Both the position numbers and the translations under genes were made by a program. From Aphanomyces cochlioides (taxonomy: Eukaryota; Oomycota; Saprolegniomycetes; Saprolegniales; Verrucalvaceae), in assembly GCA_019828595.1 (NCBI GenBank), contig JAHQRK010000037.1:371733-435732 (forward strand): DNA of 64,000 nt, given 5' to 3'. The stretch's first letter is position 1; every line of letters begins with the position of its first letter. A model generated the notes under the pieces. That model was not told the origin of the DNA, did not search any database, and was given only the letters and a program-made list of their open reading frames with translations. Of the stretch, positions 1 to 12,327 are shown in pieces.

Positions 1-757
1 GACCGAGACTCGACCGATCTCGTCGATCTTGTAGGAGTTCTCGAAGGACCCGAGGATGGAACGAAGTTCGTTCACAAACTCCTGAATAGTCCCCTTGCCT
101 TGAACTTTGCGCGATAGCGCATTTCGACGTTCGAGTGAACGTACTGCTCTTTGAGTTGTTCAATCAAGGATTCGAACGTGGGGAAAGCCTCGTCGTCCAA
201 CATGTGAACGTTGTAGGCCCAGTCCCGGGCCCGTCCTTGTATGCTGGATAGCGCGAAAGCAACGTGCAGTGTCTCGTTCGTTACGAGCTGGGCGCGAAGG
301 GCGAGTTTCACTTCGGAAACCCAGCGGAACAGGTGGCACCGCCATATTTTGACACTTCGAGCTTCAGAGGTCGGTCGCGCGACACTCTGGAGTCGATGAA
401 GATGTCGTCAATTCCCGGTGAGGGGTTTTCGGGTCGTCTGGCTTGGCCAGCCAGGTCCCTGTTGGACTTTTCAAGGCTGGCGATCTTTGCCGTGGCCTTC
501 AACAGGTCTGCTTCATAGAGCAACGCCGCCTCTTCTTGAGTGCGTTGCGCAGCGGCATGGGCCGCTGACTGCGCGGTTGCTTCGCCATGCAGGCGGAAGA
601 TCTCAATGACTATGATCTGGTATTGAGGGTTTACCCCACTGAACAATCCCCGAACAATGTTCTCGGGGATCAAGCGAAGCAGCTCGGTCAGAGTAGCTTG
701 CTGTTCGGGTGAGAAGTGGGAAACGTCGATCGTCGACGTTGCGGGCGCAGCGTCCAT
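1..757 (-). pseudogene. Ty3/gypsy-type gag remnant, cut by window edge
   Basis: The minus strand starts with a clean Met at 757 and runs about 140 residues (acidic N-terminus, Ala/Glu-rich coiled-coil stretch, then a KLEVSKYGG motif). The reading frame then shifts near 330, and the retrotransposon gag core continues in another frame (311-72) with the FALSSIQGRARDWAY motif followed by FPTFESLIEQLKEQY. This order, a KLEV..Y motif, an A-x-S-x-x-G-R-A-x-x-W core and an FPTFE segment, is typical of Ty3/gypsy gag in oomycetes. Gag would form the virus-like particle of the element. The frameshift and loss of frame below 72 mark it as inactive. The rest of the element lies outside the window. Confidence 0.75.
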
Positions 758-779
758 GGTCCTGGACGAACTAGAGTGC

Positions 780-1093
780 TACCCAGGTGTAACCGGGCGC
801 AGAGGATGTCAGGCGCGTGTGAACTGCGACTGAAGTGTAAGAGGGAATTAAAGTTAAAGCAACCTAAGTCTCATTCCTGTCTTGTTTCTCGTTGGCTATC
901 GCACAGCCTCACTAGGAGCTTCAACTTCTGTGGCCTCCCAAGGCCAGTCGTTCACACAGCAGAGCGCGGGGAACCGCTACTGCAGGGCGTCAGGTCAATG
1001 CACAGACCGCGCCCTCATCTTATGTACCTGCCAGACATGGCACGGTTACATGGGCGGTACACGCTCTTGGTACTAGTGACGTATTTCTCGACA
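780..1093 (-). repeat. Possible LTR/leader of the left-edge retroelement
   Basis: Directly upstream (minus sense) of the gag start lies about 310 bp with no coding signal. Read on the minus strand it begins TGTCGAGAAATAC near 1093 and could end at GGTTACA near 787, giving TG...CA ends. No second LTR is in the window to prove it, so the boundaries are a guess. Confidence 0.3.
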
Positions 1094-1328
1094 ATTTACT
1101 GAATATACATCGCTTTTCACTTTCGCCGTCAGTCCTCGGGACCAGGAAGAGATTTTCCGTTGGTAGCATCAGCAATGGAAGGTCAAGGTAGGCAGACTTG
1201 CTCAGTTGTGCTAAATTGGCCAAGTGGATAATTCCCACGTTGATCCAATCTATTTTTAATTTCCAATGGAATTTTGAAGGATTTTCCATAAAATTTGATC
1301 CAATCGTTTCCCAACGTGGAGCAACAAC

Positions 1329-3003
1329 ATGGTGGAAAGCAAAAAGCGCAAGGCAACGGCGGTAGGGTCTGTCGACGATGAAATCGCCCAAGTGAATGAA
1401 ATTCTCCAAGGAGAAACCACAGCTAGAGGTACTCGTGTGTTTGTCGCGTTTTGGCCACAATGCTGAGTCGTCGATCTGACATAGAATCGTGGCAAATTGG
1501 CAAGCGGTTGAAAACATTGATCGATGCGCATCCTGACATGACCAACGAACAGTTGGGCAATACAATGTGCATGTGGGGAACAGCCATCTCACGCATTGCG
1601 TCCGAGAACGAAGACGCGACGCTGGCCGAAGCTGCGATGGATAAATTCCAGCAGGCTTTGAATCTGCTAGGTGAAACAGAGATGGGGCCGTACGGTTTGG
1701 CTCTTTACGGCAGTGCATCCATGATCGTTGCCACTGAAAAGCAAGACCGGTAAGTAGGTGGCTCGAGTTGCATCTTTATAGCTTTATTGAACATAGCACG
1801 GTATTGGAAGCTGCTCTTGGACAGTTTGAAAAAGCTGTCAAGATGGACACACCAGAAGCGTTTGAATCGCATTTTCAATACGCCAAAGCACTTCGCGAAG
1901 GCTCGCTTCTTGTGGAGCATCTCCTCGGTACATGAATGACCAAGGATGAGCCATGTGTGATCGTCGGTGCGAGTAGAGTCCCAAGACGGATCCAATGATG
2001 CCAAAGACACGTTTCAATCACCAGAGTCGATGCAACAAAAGGGTCTCGACATTTGCAAGCACATTCTCCAGCATCATGAAGCAGTCTTGGCAGACGAATC
2101 TGCTAATGAAAAGCAAAAGGATGAAGCCACGTCTTCAGCATCAGGAGACGACGAAGAAGAAGAGATTGAAGACGAAGTGACGCGGGAGGACTTGTCGGAA
2201 ATCATCTTGCTCCAAGCTCAGCTCTTGGCCCTCCTCCATCGCAATACTGATAGTGAAGAGCAGCGTCTTGACATTTACAATACGTTTAAGCAAGCCTACG
2301 GTAATTTGTCACACTTTGAAATGTCTATCGCTTAACAAATGGCTTACCTCTCTAGACATTCACAAGGACAACGTGAATGCGCTTGTGGAAATGAATGCCT
2401 ACGTGTGTCGTCTGCCAAGTAATTACCCCTTGTTCAAAGTGTCTTGACACCGAATTGTTGTAGAATTGTCGTCATGGTTGCCACAGTTCGAGTGGATGCA
2501 GAAAGAATTTGAGGCCATCTTGGACACGTTGGACTTTGATCTTGCTTCTTGCTACGAGGTTTTCTACAATTATTTTGCCATCTTGTCTAATTTGTGTCTT
2601 TTGGTAGCACGTTTTGCGGGAGTCCACGTTGCCGCAGCCAAAACCAGTCGATGAACACGTTCCGAAAGTTCTCGATGTCTTGGGTCGCAACTTGCTTGGA
2701 CAGCTAAAAGCTCACGACACAATACCCCAACCTGCAATTTTGGAGCACGCAATCAAAGTCCTACGATGCGCACATCATCTTCATGATGTCTTTGGCTGCT
2801 ATTCCCTTGCGGTGTTGTATGCACTGCCGTTGTACCGCAACACAACAGAATGCCACGTCTGGCTTGAAACATGTGAGAGCTACGGTGTCTTGGACGAGGA
2901 ATTTCAAGTTGCTGATTTTACATCCATGGAAAGTGAATCGTGGTATTCACTCTTTGTCACTAACGGCACGCTCAAAGCCCAAGACAAAGTGGAGCTCGAA
3001 TAA
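1329..3003 (+). CDS. Seven-exon helical-repeat (TPR-like) protein, Ett1/Nro1-like?
   Basis: Exons 1329-1428, 1485-1749, 1797-1927, 1977-2300, 2356-2418, 2464-2558 and 2608-3003 join in phase through canonical GT-AG introns of 45-56 nt, giving 457 residues. The start MVESKKRKATAVG is basic and nuclear-signal-like. The middle is alpha-helical with repeats resembling TPRs (KFQQALNLLGETE, ALGQFEKAVKMD) and an acidic stretch (DDEEEEIEDE) near residue 220. The C-terminal half is helical and lacks motifs I recognise. Size, basic N-terminus and a YGLALYGSA helix recall the fungal Ett1/Nro1 family of translation-termination factors, but this is a weak resemblance. A TPR-like scaffold is the safe call. 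Confidence 0.8.
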
Positions 3004-3283
3004 TTATAAATACAACCTTGTACCCGAAAGCACTCTCTGCATGAGTTCTTGCCGCACACTCGGCATAGGAGCACAACCCTTTGCAGGGTCTGAAGAGTAT
3101 TCGAATGTAAGCCATCCATTTCGACGAGGACCATCGTCGGCAGAAACGTCGTCCTACGAAGTATCAGCGAAATTAGACTAATATGCGTACATTAGCCCAC
3201 GACTTGGGGAGTTCCCATCCAGGAATAGGCGGCTCTCCGCGAACCCACCCAAATGTTTCGCGGATCCAGTTTTCGCCCTAGTA

Positions 3284-6200
3284 TTAATTGTTGGACAAGA
3301 CATAACTCTCTTGACGTACGGGCTCCGTGGTCGCCAAGCGAACAAATATTTTCACAGATTCTCGTTCTTCTCGTACAGAGAGGTCAAACTCGTAATATCG
3401 ATCAGGAAATTGCGGATTAAGGATATTCAGCCATCCAAGAAAGTACGCGCATTCAGCCTTCTCGGGAAATGTCAATGTGTCAAATATCTGAAAAATCTTT
3501 AAACAAGAAACTAATGATCAAGCGTACTTGCATAAAGTTCTCGATGTCGATTATACGGGGGAACAATATTCGACAAGTTTCTGTCTTGCCATGGTTTTGT
3601 GTTGGCATGCAGCTGACGATTTCGCCAGCCTACCCGGAGTGACCCACAAGTTCTACTTTGACACAAACCTGGGCTACAGTGATCCATCGATCGCAAACTG
3701 CAGTTTCTATCTGAAACAACTTGACGCCAATATGTTCTTTGCTGTGGTTCGTGACGTGAAATGCCTGAAATTTTTCACCACTATGTCCACTGCCATGACA
3801 ATACCTTCTTAATGTCGAGGAACCATTGTTTGATTTTGCGACCACGGACAGTCTCACGGATGAGGTTCCACCGTTCGTGCACATTTCGAGGGGGTGAATC
3901 ATTTGCAATGAGATTTAGATCGTCGCGGCCAATTTGACCAAGTAATTGTTGGAACCTCCGGTCACTCATAGGTTTCGTTCCACGAGGAGGACGTGTTGTG
4001 CTCACGTAGTCGAATTCAAGTTTGCCCTTGAGTGGCATTGTCTGGAAAAAGCTTGACGTAAGTATAGCAGGTTTTCCATCGACCATTTCATTGCGAAAGT
4101 TTTCCCAATTGCCATGTTGTGATGTATCTATCGCGTCGTGACAATAAGTTATAGTAAATAATTTACCTCCACGCCCCGACCTTGCTTTTGAAAATTGTTT
4201 TTCAGCTTGAGCGATTTCAGCTAATTTTACCAATGCTAATCGCTCTTGTGGCCTCGATAGATCCAGCACGTAATGATTCGTGGGAATGCCCAAGAGGGGG
4301 AAATATATGTGTCCAAGCCTCAAACGAAGCGTATATCGCTCACGTAGAGTAAGGACACGTTTAACAAGTGCTTGAGCTTCTTTTGATGCAGTCAGTTGTG
4401 GTAAAAGGCGGGCAACAGCCGCGACACGTTTTAGTTCTTGCATGTCACCACAACTTTCCATAAGGGTCATGGCCTGTGCAGCCGTCATGCGAATTTCCGT
4501 GTCCATAACCTGGAATACGTTAATGAGAAGCGAATAAGATTAGTTTTACTGCAGCATTTAGCAGATCTTGTTGCTGCATTGTTTCTTTGCCTCGCTCGAC
4601 GGTTTGAACAATCTTTTTCAGACCTCTGTCTGACAGGCCTAGATTGACAGTCATTCGTGTTCGTAACTCAGGAATACCATAGCAGACAAAGCTCTCTCGT
4701 TCATTCATCAGTTCGCGCTCGTAAATAAATCCAATATCTAAGAAACCTGAGCTGGGAATTGTCCAGATTGCTCCAGTGCTCTCATCTCTTAATGCCAAAG
4801 CTTCCGCAGAATTTGCTGCTTGATGTTGATCCACTCGCTGAATCACCTAAATGACGCACGTGAGGCAAATGCAGCGTCTAGAATACCTGGTTGCGCATAA
4901 GTTCCACGAATTCATCTTCTTCTATCGTGCCACTTCCATCAACATCATACGCGCACATGGCAGCTTCGACATCACGTTCAGTAGCTTTGGCTCCCATGAG
5001 CTAATTTATCGAGTTGAAATAGCTTGAATATTTTTTAAGTTTTACCACAAAGGCTTGTCGGAGCTCTTCCATGTCGATAGTTCCCGAGCCATTGGCATCA
5101 ATAAGTTGAAATACTGCATGAAATAGATCGCCGCTTAACTCGGCTTCATCGATCGTGCCACTATTATCTGCATCGATCTTTTTGAAGAGCACTTCTATAG
5201 GAAGGATTTCATATGTGGACACCAAACGTGGAGGACCTGTTTGAGCTAAGGAGGGGTGGAATCCAAGCTCCAGAAGAACATGATGCAAATCAGTCAATGT
5301 GATAGATCCAGTCTTGTTTACATCCATATCGTGAAACGATAAGTCCATAAGGGTCTTTGTGCCTGAGGATTTTTTGCGAGTCAGCTCTGCATTCGGTGTC
5401 AAATATCATTCAGAAGATGACAAACCTCGCCGCACCAATTTGATGGGCTGAGCGGATTTCTTTGGTGCATCTCGTGTTGGTTTGAGTTCAATTCGGCCAA
5501 ACGCACAGCCCTTTCTGAATGTAGCTAGGCGGAGTAGCTCAGAAGCAACCATGTTGTCATACGGATCGGAGCAGTCGAGCATGTAGTCTCCTCCAGGCTC
5601 AAGGGGGTCAAATAATGACTGACCACGGTTGCGCTCGTTCAAATTGCAGCACTTCATGCTGACCGTGCAGCCACCTAGATTACGAGTAAATTGCGGAATC
5701 GGTGTTAACCGTACTTGGGGAGCGGTTATTCACCATGGAATACATGAGAACTTTGCCGCCTTGGTGCCCAATGTTATTGCCATCCAAAATCAGAGTCGTT
5801 AGCGAGTGGCTGCGCAAGACAGTTGATGCCAAGACAGATGCTCCTTTTGTGCTGACATTGTTGAACGAAAGATCCAGCACCCGGAGGGTCTTGTTAATTA
5901 TGAGTGCCTGGCCAAATGCCATTGCACCTTCAAGCATTTCAATCCATTGCAAATTTACTCTTCTTACCAGCGTCGCCAAGTGCATTGTAAGCAAGGGTGA
6001 GTTCATAAAGATTATAGTTGAGTTTGAGCGAATTGGCGAGAGTGATGCCACTAAACAATATGACGGCTAGAATGAATTATTACATACCTGGCCAAACGTA
6101 GTAAATTCCAGGATACATCAAGTGTCGTCAAGGTTAAGTTCACATTAAGCATATTACCCAGTGCCTCACCACCCGTGGTAAAATTCGGCTGCACCACGTT

Positions 6201-7983
6201 CAAATTTTCAGCTTCTCCGATCCGATTTCGACTCATGCGAAGCTCCACGACCGATTTGTTTGCTAATGAAAATTTCAATTTTCACCAGAGTCGTGCCAGC
6301 ACCTTCGAAGGCAACCATAAATGCTGCGCACTCAATGTCGTCAATATCTGCTTTACACACACTCAAATGTTGCAAAGTGCAGCCAGAAGAGCCAATATAT
6401 GCCTTGAGGGTCTTAGCACTTCGTGCACCGATTTCATTTCTTGATATGTCGAGTCGTGTCAAGTTTGGTTTGGTTTCAAGAGCGATGAGAAGTTCGTTAA
6501 GTGCGCGATCACTGAGCCTATTATCACAAACGTTGATGGCTTCGACGTAAGGAACATCGCGTAAGGCTATATGAAGAAAATTATAATAATGTAGTCACCA
6601 GGGGTCACCTCGCGCAAACTCCATGATAAACGTGTCACCGAGGCTCTGATATGAGAAGTCAAATGTAGTTGTGCCGTGCTTGCGTATAAGTAGCGGTAGA
6701 GGAGGCTCCCCTGCATCCGAAAGACAGGCACTCAGGAAGCGTGTGCGGGGGCTCATTCGAACTTCGCTACCGTTTGAATCCTGTATGTTTTTGAATTGCG
6801 CCGAGGATTTTGATGTTGCTGGCATAAAACAATGTGGCTTGGCGTGGAGGCCAGCATACCTACATGAACTTTAATGCGAATTTGAATTGGGAGCTCGACT
6901 TCTCAAAAAATTTGCCTCGTGCAGTCAAGCCAAAATAGAACTCTTTCATCTCTTGAGCCTCGGGATCGTCGTCTTCTTCATCAGAGCTGCCACCTTCTAG
7001 GGCTCTTTGGACGTTTTTAAACTTGCGTTCGGGGACTGAAGGTGAGAGAGGTCTCTCGTACATATCAGTCTACCATAATAATGAAGGTTAGCCACATTGA
7101 ATGAGTTTACAGCCAGCTCAGTTGAAGGCGACGGGACGAATGTATATGAGATTGGCGTTGCAGTGTACCTATGGATGGTTCCAAGGAATAAAATATGTGA
7201 CAACGCACTGTGCAAGCAAGGTATCACGAATACCGGTCCGGGCTTCGGCGGCAATCTTGAACTTGGTTAAGAGAGCATCGATCTCGTCTTGAGATGGTTC
7301 AGGGGATGCACTATACATGAGTTGAGCGTAACATTCAATCATGCTTATACTGTTGAGACTTGTTATCATTGCGCAGCATAGATTTTTCTCCGTTCGAAGT
7401 GCTCATATTGTGCACATTGCGCAAAGGACTTGGGTGCCACTTGGAGGGAGAGTTAGCTGGCGATACAGGTTCTAATATGTCTGGCTCCCAACTCACGCGA
7501 CCTCGCCATTTCATTCGATCAGGACTCGTTGCTTGAATTGGATTGAGTGGTTTAAGGGACGAATAGCCGTGGGGGTGCAATGGTTTGCTCGTACGTGCTT
7601 GAAGATGCACCTAACAAGCAGTATGAAGTGTTTAAGTAAAAACGAAATGCTCACATCGTCATTTTCAGGAAAGAGACCAATTGAGGTTGTATGCTGAGTA
7701 GCTCTTCCTTGAAGAAAATCAAGAGATGTCTGTGCTTCGGACGTAGCTCCATGTCTGTCTTCAATCGGCGGTAATTCGATATCCAGACTGGACTTTCTAC
7801 GAGTCGCCCAGCAAATAAGGACAACGACGACACCATGATACATACTTGAACCATGGCATTTTTGCCTCGAGAATTGGCAGGTTCTTCTCGTACCTCGTCT
7901 GGACATGTTTCGACGACGTGATGGCCTTTCCGTCGTCCATGAGGCGTTTCTTCTGCGCGGTTTTTTTCAAATGGAATCGGCAT
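3284..7983 (-). CDS. Large multi-exon LRR and EF-hand protein
   Basis: At least 14 exons separated by roughly 40-75 nt introns run down the minus strand from MPIPFEKNRAEE (7983) to a stop at 3284, well over 1,000 residues. The N-terminal part (7983-6860) is low-complexity with an acidic patch (SSDEEDDDPE). The centre (about 6830-5680) carries ribonuclease-inhibitor-type leucine-rich repeats (LTRLDISRNEIGARSAK, LRVLDLSFNNVSTKGA, LTTLILDGNNIGHQG). Next come four EF-hands with good loops (DMDVNKTGSITL, DADNSGTIDEAE, DANGSGTIDMEE, DVDGSGTIEEDE; 5400-4900), so Ca2+ binding is likely. The C-terminal 400 or so residues (4846-3284) have no recognised domain. The intron near 6860-6800 and those at 3800-3500 are not resolved with certainty. 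The role is probably a Ca2+-responsive scaffold. An alternative is two genes read as one. Confidence 0.75.
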
Positions 7984-8283
7984 CTTTTGTGTCGAATGAT
8001 TGGTTTATTTAATTCATTCTCATTGGACAAAATAATTCACTTAGATTGATTTTCATTGGTATAAATAAAAACAAATTATCAAAAATGTGAGCCACAGCGC
8101 AAAAAATGAAAGTCCGAGACATCTCGGTGAGGATTAATCAGTTGAATGCTAGTTTTATTGGCACGTCAATGCATAGTATTTATATGTTGTAACGACGGAC
8201 AAAGAGAATTTTAACAAATTAGAGAATTGACTTTAATTTTAATATACTAAAATTATTCCTCGAATTATTGTCGATTTCGTATA
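7984..8283. promoter_or_regulatory. AT-rich upstream region of the LRR/EF-hand gene with CCAAT boxes
   Basis: Three ATTGG motifs (CCAAT on the minus strand) lie within about 75 bp upstream of the 7983 start, near 8000, 8026 and 8055. The remainder is AT-rich with no ORF that I can support. Confidence 0.4.
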
Positions 8284-8954
8284 CTACACCATTTGCCAGT
8301 TTAGTTCGCTTAACTTGCGATATATTTCGTGTCACGTGCAATATATTTCGTATGACTTGCAATGTATTTCGTATGACTTGCATTTAATTTCGTGGCCCGC
8401 GATGAAAATGGATTTATATTTCGCATGACTTGCATTATATTTCATACCTCTTGCATTTAATTTCGTATTTTCAGCTTATATTTCGTATCACGTGCATTTA
8501 AATTCGTATAAATGCAAAATATATTCAATCTCCTATTGAGATATGAAGTTTCACATGTGTTGCAGTGTTGGCTTGAACTATGAATTTGCGACGGGCAGTC
8601 GCATATGAACTCTGCTGAGCTTGCTTGATGCTCGCATTGACTTATATGGCGATTGAAGTGTCCCATCAATTTCTTATGAGTTCGATAACAATTTTTTGTT
8701 AGTTTTTCTATGGACTTTTTCTCTTCTCTGCGAAATTAAATGCACGTGATACGAAATATAAGCTAAAAAATACGAAATTAAATGCAAGAGGTATGAAATA
8801 TAATGCAAGTCATGCGAAATATAAATCGATTTTCGTCGCGGGCCACGAAATTAAATGCAAGTCATACTAAATATATTGCAAGTCATACGAAATATATTGC
8901 ACGTGATACGAAATATATCGCAAGTTAAACGAACTAAACCGGCAAATGGTGTAG
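8284..8954. mobile_element. Foldback (long inverted repeat) element
   Basis: The element starts CTACACCATTTGCC and ends GGCAAATGGTGTAG, flanked by TA on both sides, which fits TA target-site duplication. Each arm (about 8284-8510 and 8734-8954) is about 225 bp and is itself made of nine or ten degenerate units of about 20 bp on the theme ATATTTCGTATGACTTGCA. The arms are near-perfect reverse complements. The 220-bp centre has no coding capacity. It is a non-autonomous foldback/MITE-like element. Confidence 0.85.
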
Positions 8955-9503
8955 TATTAATAATACAAATTTCCACTTCCTGCGCAATCGAATCACGCCA
9001 GCCGAATCGCACTGCCAATCGATCACACATCTGATTGGATAAAAATAGAATATAAATTGATTTGATTGGTCAATTATAATCAACAATGTGGAGACACCCC
9101 TCAACCATCATCGATCATGCTCCTTTGTCCACGCTCGTCCGTTCATGCAGACAGACGAGATGATTCAAATTACTCTTAAGGAAGCCGCGAGGAGCGTGTG
9201 ACGCAAGATACGGCTGTTTTGACTGAGCAAAATGCTCACTAACTTCTCAACATGTTCGATTTCACAAATCCTGAATGAAATAGTGGGTTAAAAGAGACAA
9301 CGCATTGGATTTTGCTCGTCACAACGATAAATAATGCTTAAAATTGATGATAAGTAATAGTAGAGCTTGGATGGACCCGCTTTAAAGAAGCTTATCGCCA
9401 TATTTTCCCTCTGGCGCGGTTCAAGGTGCCATTGTGCTGAAATTGAGAAATCACTCAAAAAATAGAAATTTACAGCAAAAGCACAATATTTTATTGGCTA
9501 TAA

Positions 9504-9768
9504 TTATTGTCTTTTCGATTCAAATTTCGAATCGCCGGTTGATTCAATCAATTTTACAAATCGATTTGTGTGTGTTTTGACGTGGTTTGTCGTGTACTTT
9601 AGCATTACTAAATACACTTTAGTAGATCTGTGAACTACACCTATTATCCGGAATTATGTCCGGATAAGACCTGAATTCCGGTTAATTTGACAAATAACCG
9701 GATATTTATCGATTCCAAAAATGAAGAAATCGGGATAAAATTCGAGTTTTTGTCCGAAATAACAATAT
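9504..9768. repeat. Dispersed MITE-like repeat, copy 1
   Basis: About 265 bp shared with 23369-23662. It begins TATTGTCTTTTCG and ends with the inverse, CGAAATAACAATA, so the ends are short inverted repeats. It contains the shared segment CGAATCGCCGGTTGATT and several TCCGGATAA motifs. No ORF. It lies in the gap before NDUFS6. Confidence 0.7.
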
Positions 9769-9900
9769 TTAATTATTAATTTCATTAATTATTGTGGTTG
9801 GCTTTAATTATTTCATTTTGGCGAGTCATTTTGCACCAATTATTTAAATATGGCCAATGAATATGATTCTTCGAAACAAAGTCAGTCACTTTTAGTCGAA

Positions 9901-10284
9901 ATGCGTGGCTACCAAGTGCTGCGAGCGCTCCGTGCGCCAATGCGTTCGGCCGCGGTGATTCCCCGAAGCGTTGCTTTCCGCCAACAAGTGGCTCGCTTTG
10001 CTACAATCTACGAGTTGAAGACTCCATACGAAGTATGCTGATCCATGAGAAAATCTACCGGTTCCTCACCTTGGATCTAGGACATCAACCGTCACCGCAG
10101 TGATGCTGAACTTCGCATCGCCAAAGTACCTGTTGTGGAAGTAGACACAGATGTTGCTGTGTGTGATGGTGGGGGAGGAGCTCTCGGTCACCCCTTGGAG
10201 TACATTCAATTGAACACTGTGTCGAAGGAGCCCCAAACGTGCAAGTATTGTGGTCTGCGCTACAAGATGAAGCACCATCATTAA
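9901..10284 (+). CDS. NDUFS6: NADH:ubiquinone oxidoreductase 13 kDa subunit (complex I)
   Basis: Two exons (9901-10032 and 10081-10284) joined through a 48-nt GT-AG intron give 111 residues. The first ~35 residues (MRGYQVLRALRAPMRSAAV...) are rich in Arg/Ala and lack acidic residues, a mitochondrial presequence. The mature end carries the family's zinc-binding segment: CDGGGGALGHPLEYI, then CKYCGLRYK and a terminal HHH. NDUFS6 sits in the peripheral arm of mitochondrial complex I and binds Zn2+ through these Cys/His residues. The start at 9901 is preferred over an in-frame ATG at 9850 because it opens directly into the presequence. CCAAT motifs lie at 9836-9865. The gene ends 13 bp from the end of the convergent dioxygenase gene. 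Confidence 0.93.
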
Positions 10285-10297
10285 GAATGCGTCGTTG

Positions 10298-11333
10298 CTA
10301 GTAATGCAATCCTCTTTTACGCTTCTTTTGTGATACAGGCTGCCGCAATGCTTCAACTATAGCTGCCTCGACAGGTGAATAGTCGGCAGGGTCGTCTCGT
10401 TCAAATTGCATGGGATCCTTGAGCCCCACGTTTGGATTACACATGAAGCGGACTTGGGACCCACAGTTCTTGCTTCGCGCGTGCATGAGGAAGGGATGCG
10501 TTAGCATGACGTCGCCTGCCCTGCCTTGGACCTCCACCCAGGCTTTCTTGTGTTGATATACCCACGACTTCGCAGATGCACTGACTTTGCCACCTGCACA
10601 CACAGAGAACGTGACAATCGGAGAGTATTGTCAAGTACCTTTTAAGCCTCCGTGTGGAATTGCGTCTTGGAGAATATGAGCTACATGCATGTGGGATCCT
10701 GGAGCAAGAGCCTACAATGGATATGGGTCTTCCCGACTGAGAGTAGCTTACCGTGCCACCATCTCCAGGGTTTATGTCCGAGAAGATAAAGATGGGCAGA
10801 AGTCCTGACTCCTTACTGTCCAATTTGTGAATGTAGTGAGCGCCGTCGACATGCCAGTGCCCGGCAGGTCCCCACGGTAATGTGGCATGGCCTGGAAATG
10901 TGATGACCCACCTAGATGTTGTCAAGCTTGAGGCGATTGCAGTGAATACCAGCCGCAGACCAAGTCGGACTCGTTCCATCGATCTTTGCCGCATAGTTGA
11001 TCCATGGCACTTTTCAAGCGCGGAGTAAGCACTTCAGTCCACGGCTCGCCTGTGGCATCGCTGTACGATTCTACAGGCTAGCAACTGGGCATCTTCTTCG
11101 AAACAAGGGGCTGTACCTGAGATCCAATGCTTCTCAGGCCAGGTGGCGCAATCGTCTTGTTTTACGCCATCCTGTTCAATGCGAGCCCATAAAAACTCAC
11201 GGCAAGCTGCTGCAATGTCTGCAGAAAAGGCGTTTCGAAGCAGTACGTAGCCATGCTTGATAAAATGGTCCACTTCTTCGGGAGTCAATCCAGTCGCCGC
11301 TTCGTTGATCTTGTCATTCTCCATGATGAGCAA
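10298..11333 (-). CDS. Phytanoyl-CoA dioxygenase (PhyH) family protein
   Basis: Five exons from MLIMENDKINEAATG (11333; MEND at 11324 also possible) to a stop at 10298 give about 295 residues. The PhyH fold is marked by LTPEEVDHFIKHGYVLLRN at the N-terminus, the iron-binding HxD motif in GHWHVDGAHYIH, and the distal His/Arg in LTHPFLMHARSKNCG. These are Fe(II)/2-oxoglutarate-dependent oxygenases. The substrate cannot be told; the family includes phytanoyl-CoA hydroxylases and many enzymes on small molecules. No C-terminal peroxisome signal is evident (ends KKRKRGLHY, basic). Introns are 40-50 nt. The gene is convergent with NDUFS6. Confidence 0.88.
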
Positions 11334-11665
11334 AAGCGTACAAGTTGATGTTTTTAAAATTAACGTTGAGCTTAATTTATCAGCTTGACAGGGATATTAC
11401 AAATTCATTTAAAATTAGTTATAAATTATGCTCAAGCAATATTTAAAAATAATTTACAATGCAATTTCGAGCATAATTTAAAAGTAGTCATGATTTTCAT
11501 GGAGAAAATCCTGTCTTCACAACATGCGCGGCCCTGTGTACAAAACAAAACGACCTGTCTGGGCATGATAGTGAGCTTGGGCTGTCCTACTTTGTCCCGC
11601 AGGGCGGTGGGTGCTTTGATGGAGCGACCTTACCCATAGATTGTCTTGGCAACAATGAGGTTACA

Positions 11666-12013
11666 TCATTGTCTACCTGAGATGCCTTTCACAACGGTCG
11701 AGTAAAAAGTCTGTGGTTGTGAGAACTCGTTGGGGGAGGCAGAAGTCAGCACGAGACGAAGTTGCAAGTGAGAGTTTAAGGCATGGCCGTCAACGACTGA
11801 ACGTGGAAAAACAAGATCCTCAGCTTCAGGAGAAAGAGACGAGAAGAGAGGGCAAGCCAACTCTTTCAAGTGAAGATGCACATGGGACGGCGGGTTCAAC
11901 AAGCGGGCCACCAAGGAACGGCAACCCAGTGGGTGATCTAAGAGCCTTTGAACTGACCACAAACGGGCGAATAATTTGAAGAACGACATTACGTCGGTTT
12001 TCGTGAACGCCAA
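11666..12013 (-). CDS. Possible exon of an unrecognised protein
   Basis: An open stretch of about 115 codons on the minus strand (residues such as MSFFKLFARLWSV and HLKELACPLFSSLSPEAEDL) starts right after a possible splice acceptor (TGGTAG, 12022-12017). It has no Met start of its own and no family that I recognise. It could be an internal exon of a gene whose other exons I cannot join, or chance. Confidence 0.3.
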   Translation of the reverse strand: MAFTKTDVMSFFKLFARLWSVQRLLDHPLGCRSLVARLLNPPSHVHLHLKELACPLFSSLSPEAEDLVFPRSVVDGHALNSHLQLRLVLTSASPNEFSQPQTFYSTVVKGISGRQ

Positions 12014-12327
12014 GCTCTACCAGCCTCTGTGATCCTCTGCATGGAACTCGACAACTTGTCTTTGATCAACAGAATGAGTGCAGTGGCTCTGGTTAGACGT
12101 CAAACAGCCTCTGCCAACGTGTTCCTCGATACATGGGCTATGGACTTCGCACAAGCTTGTTTGTTGACGAGTGTATGACCCAAGAGATGTCTAGCACAAT
12201 GCTACTCGAGGCCGACAATGCCTCGAACTTCTCGTTGAAGGGTAGCTTGAACGAACTCAGCCTTCTCTTGCTTCTTGTGAGTCCTGCGTTGCACAAGTTG
12301 TTGTCAAGATCATGCAAATCGTGGCAA

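Noticed and set aside
1020..1718. 232-residue minus-strand ORF
   Set aside because: It overlaps the start of the spliced plus-strand gene at 1329 and has no domain or intron signals; a shadow frame.
8284..8954. CRISPR array
   Set aside because: The 20-bp units are contiguous variants without spacers and are mirrored in an inverted arm; the sequence is eukaryotic.
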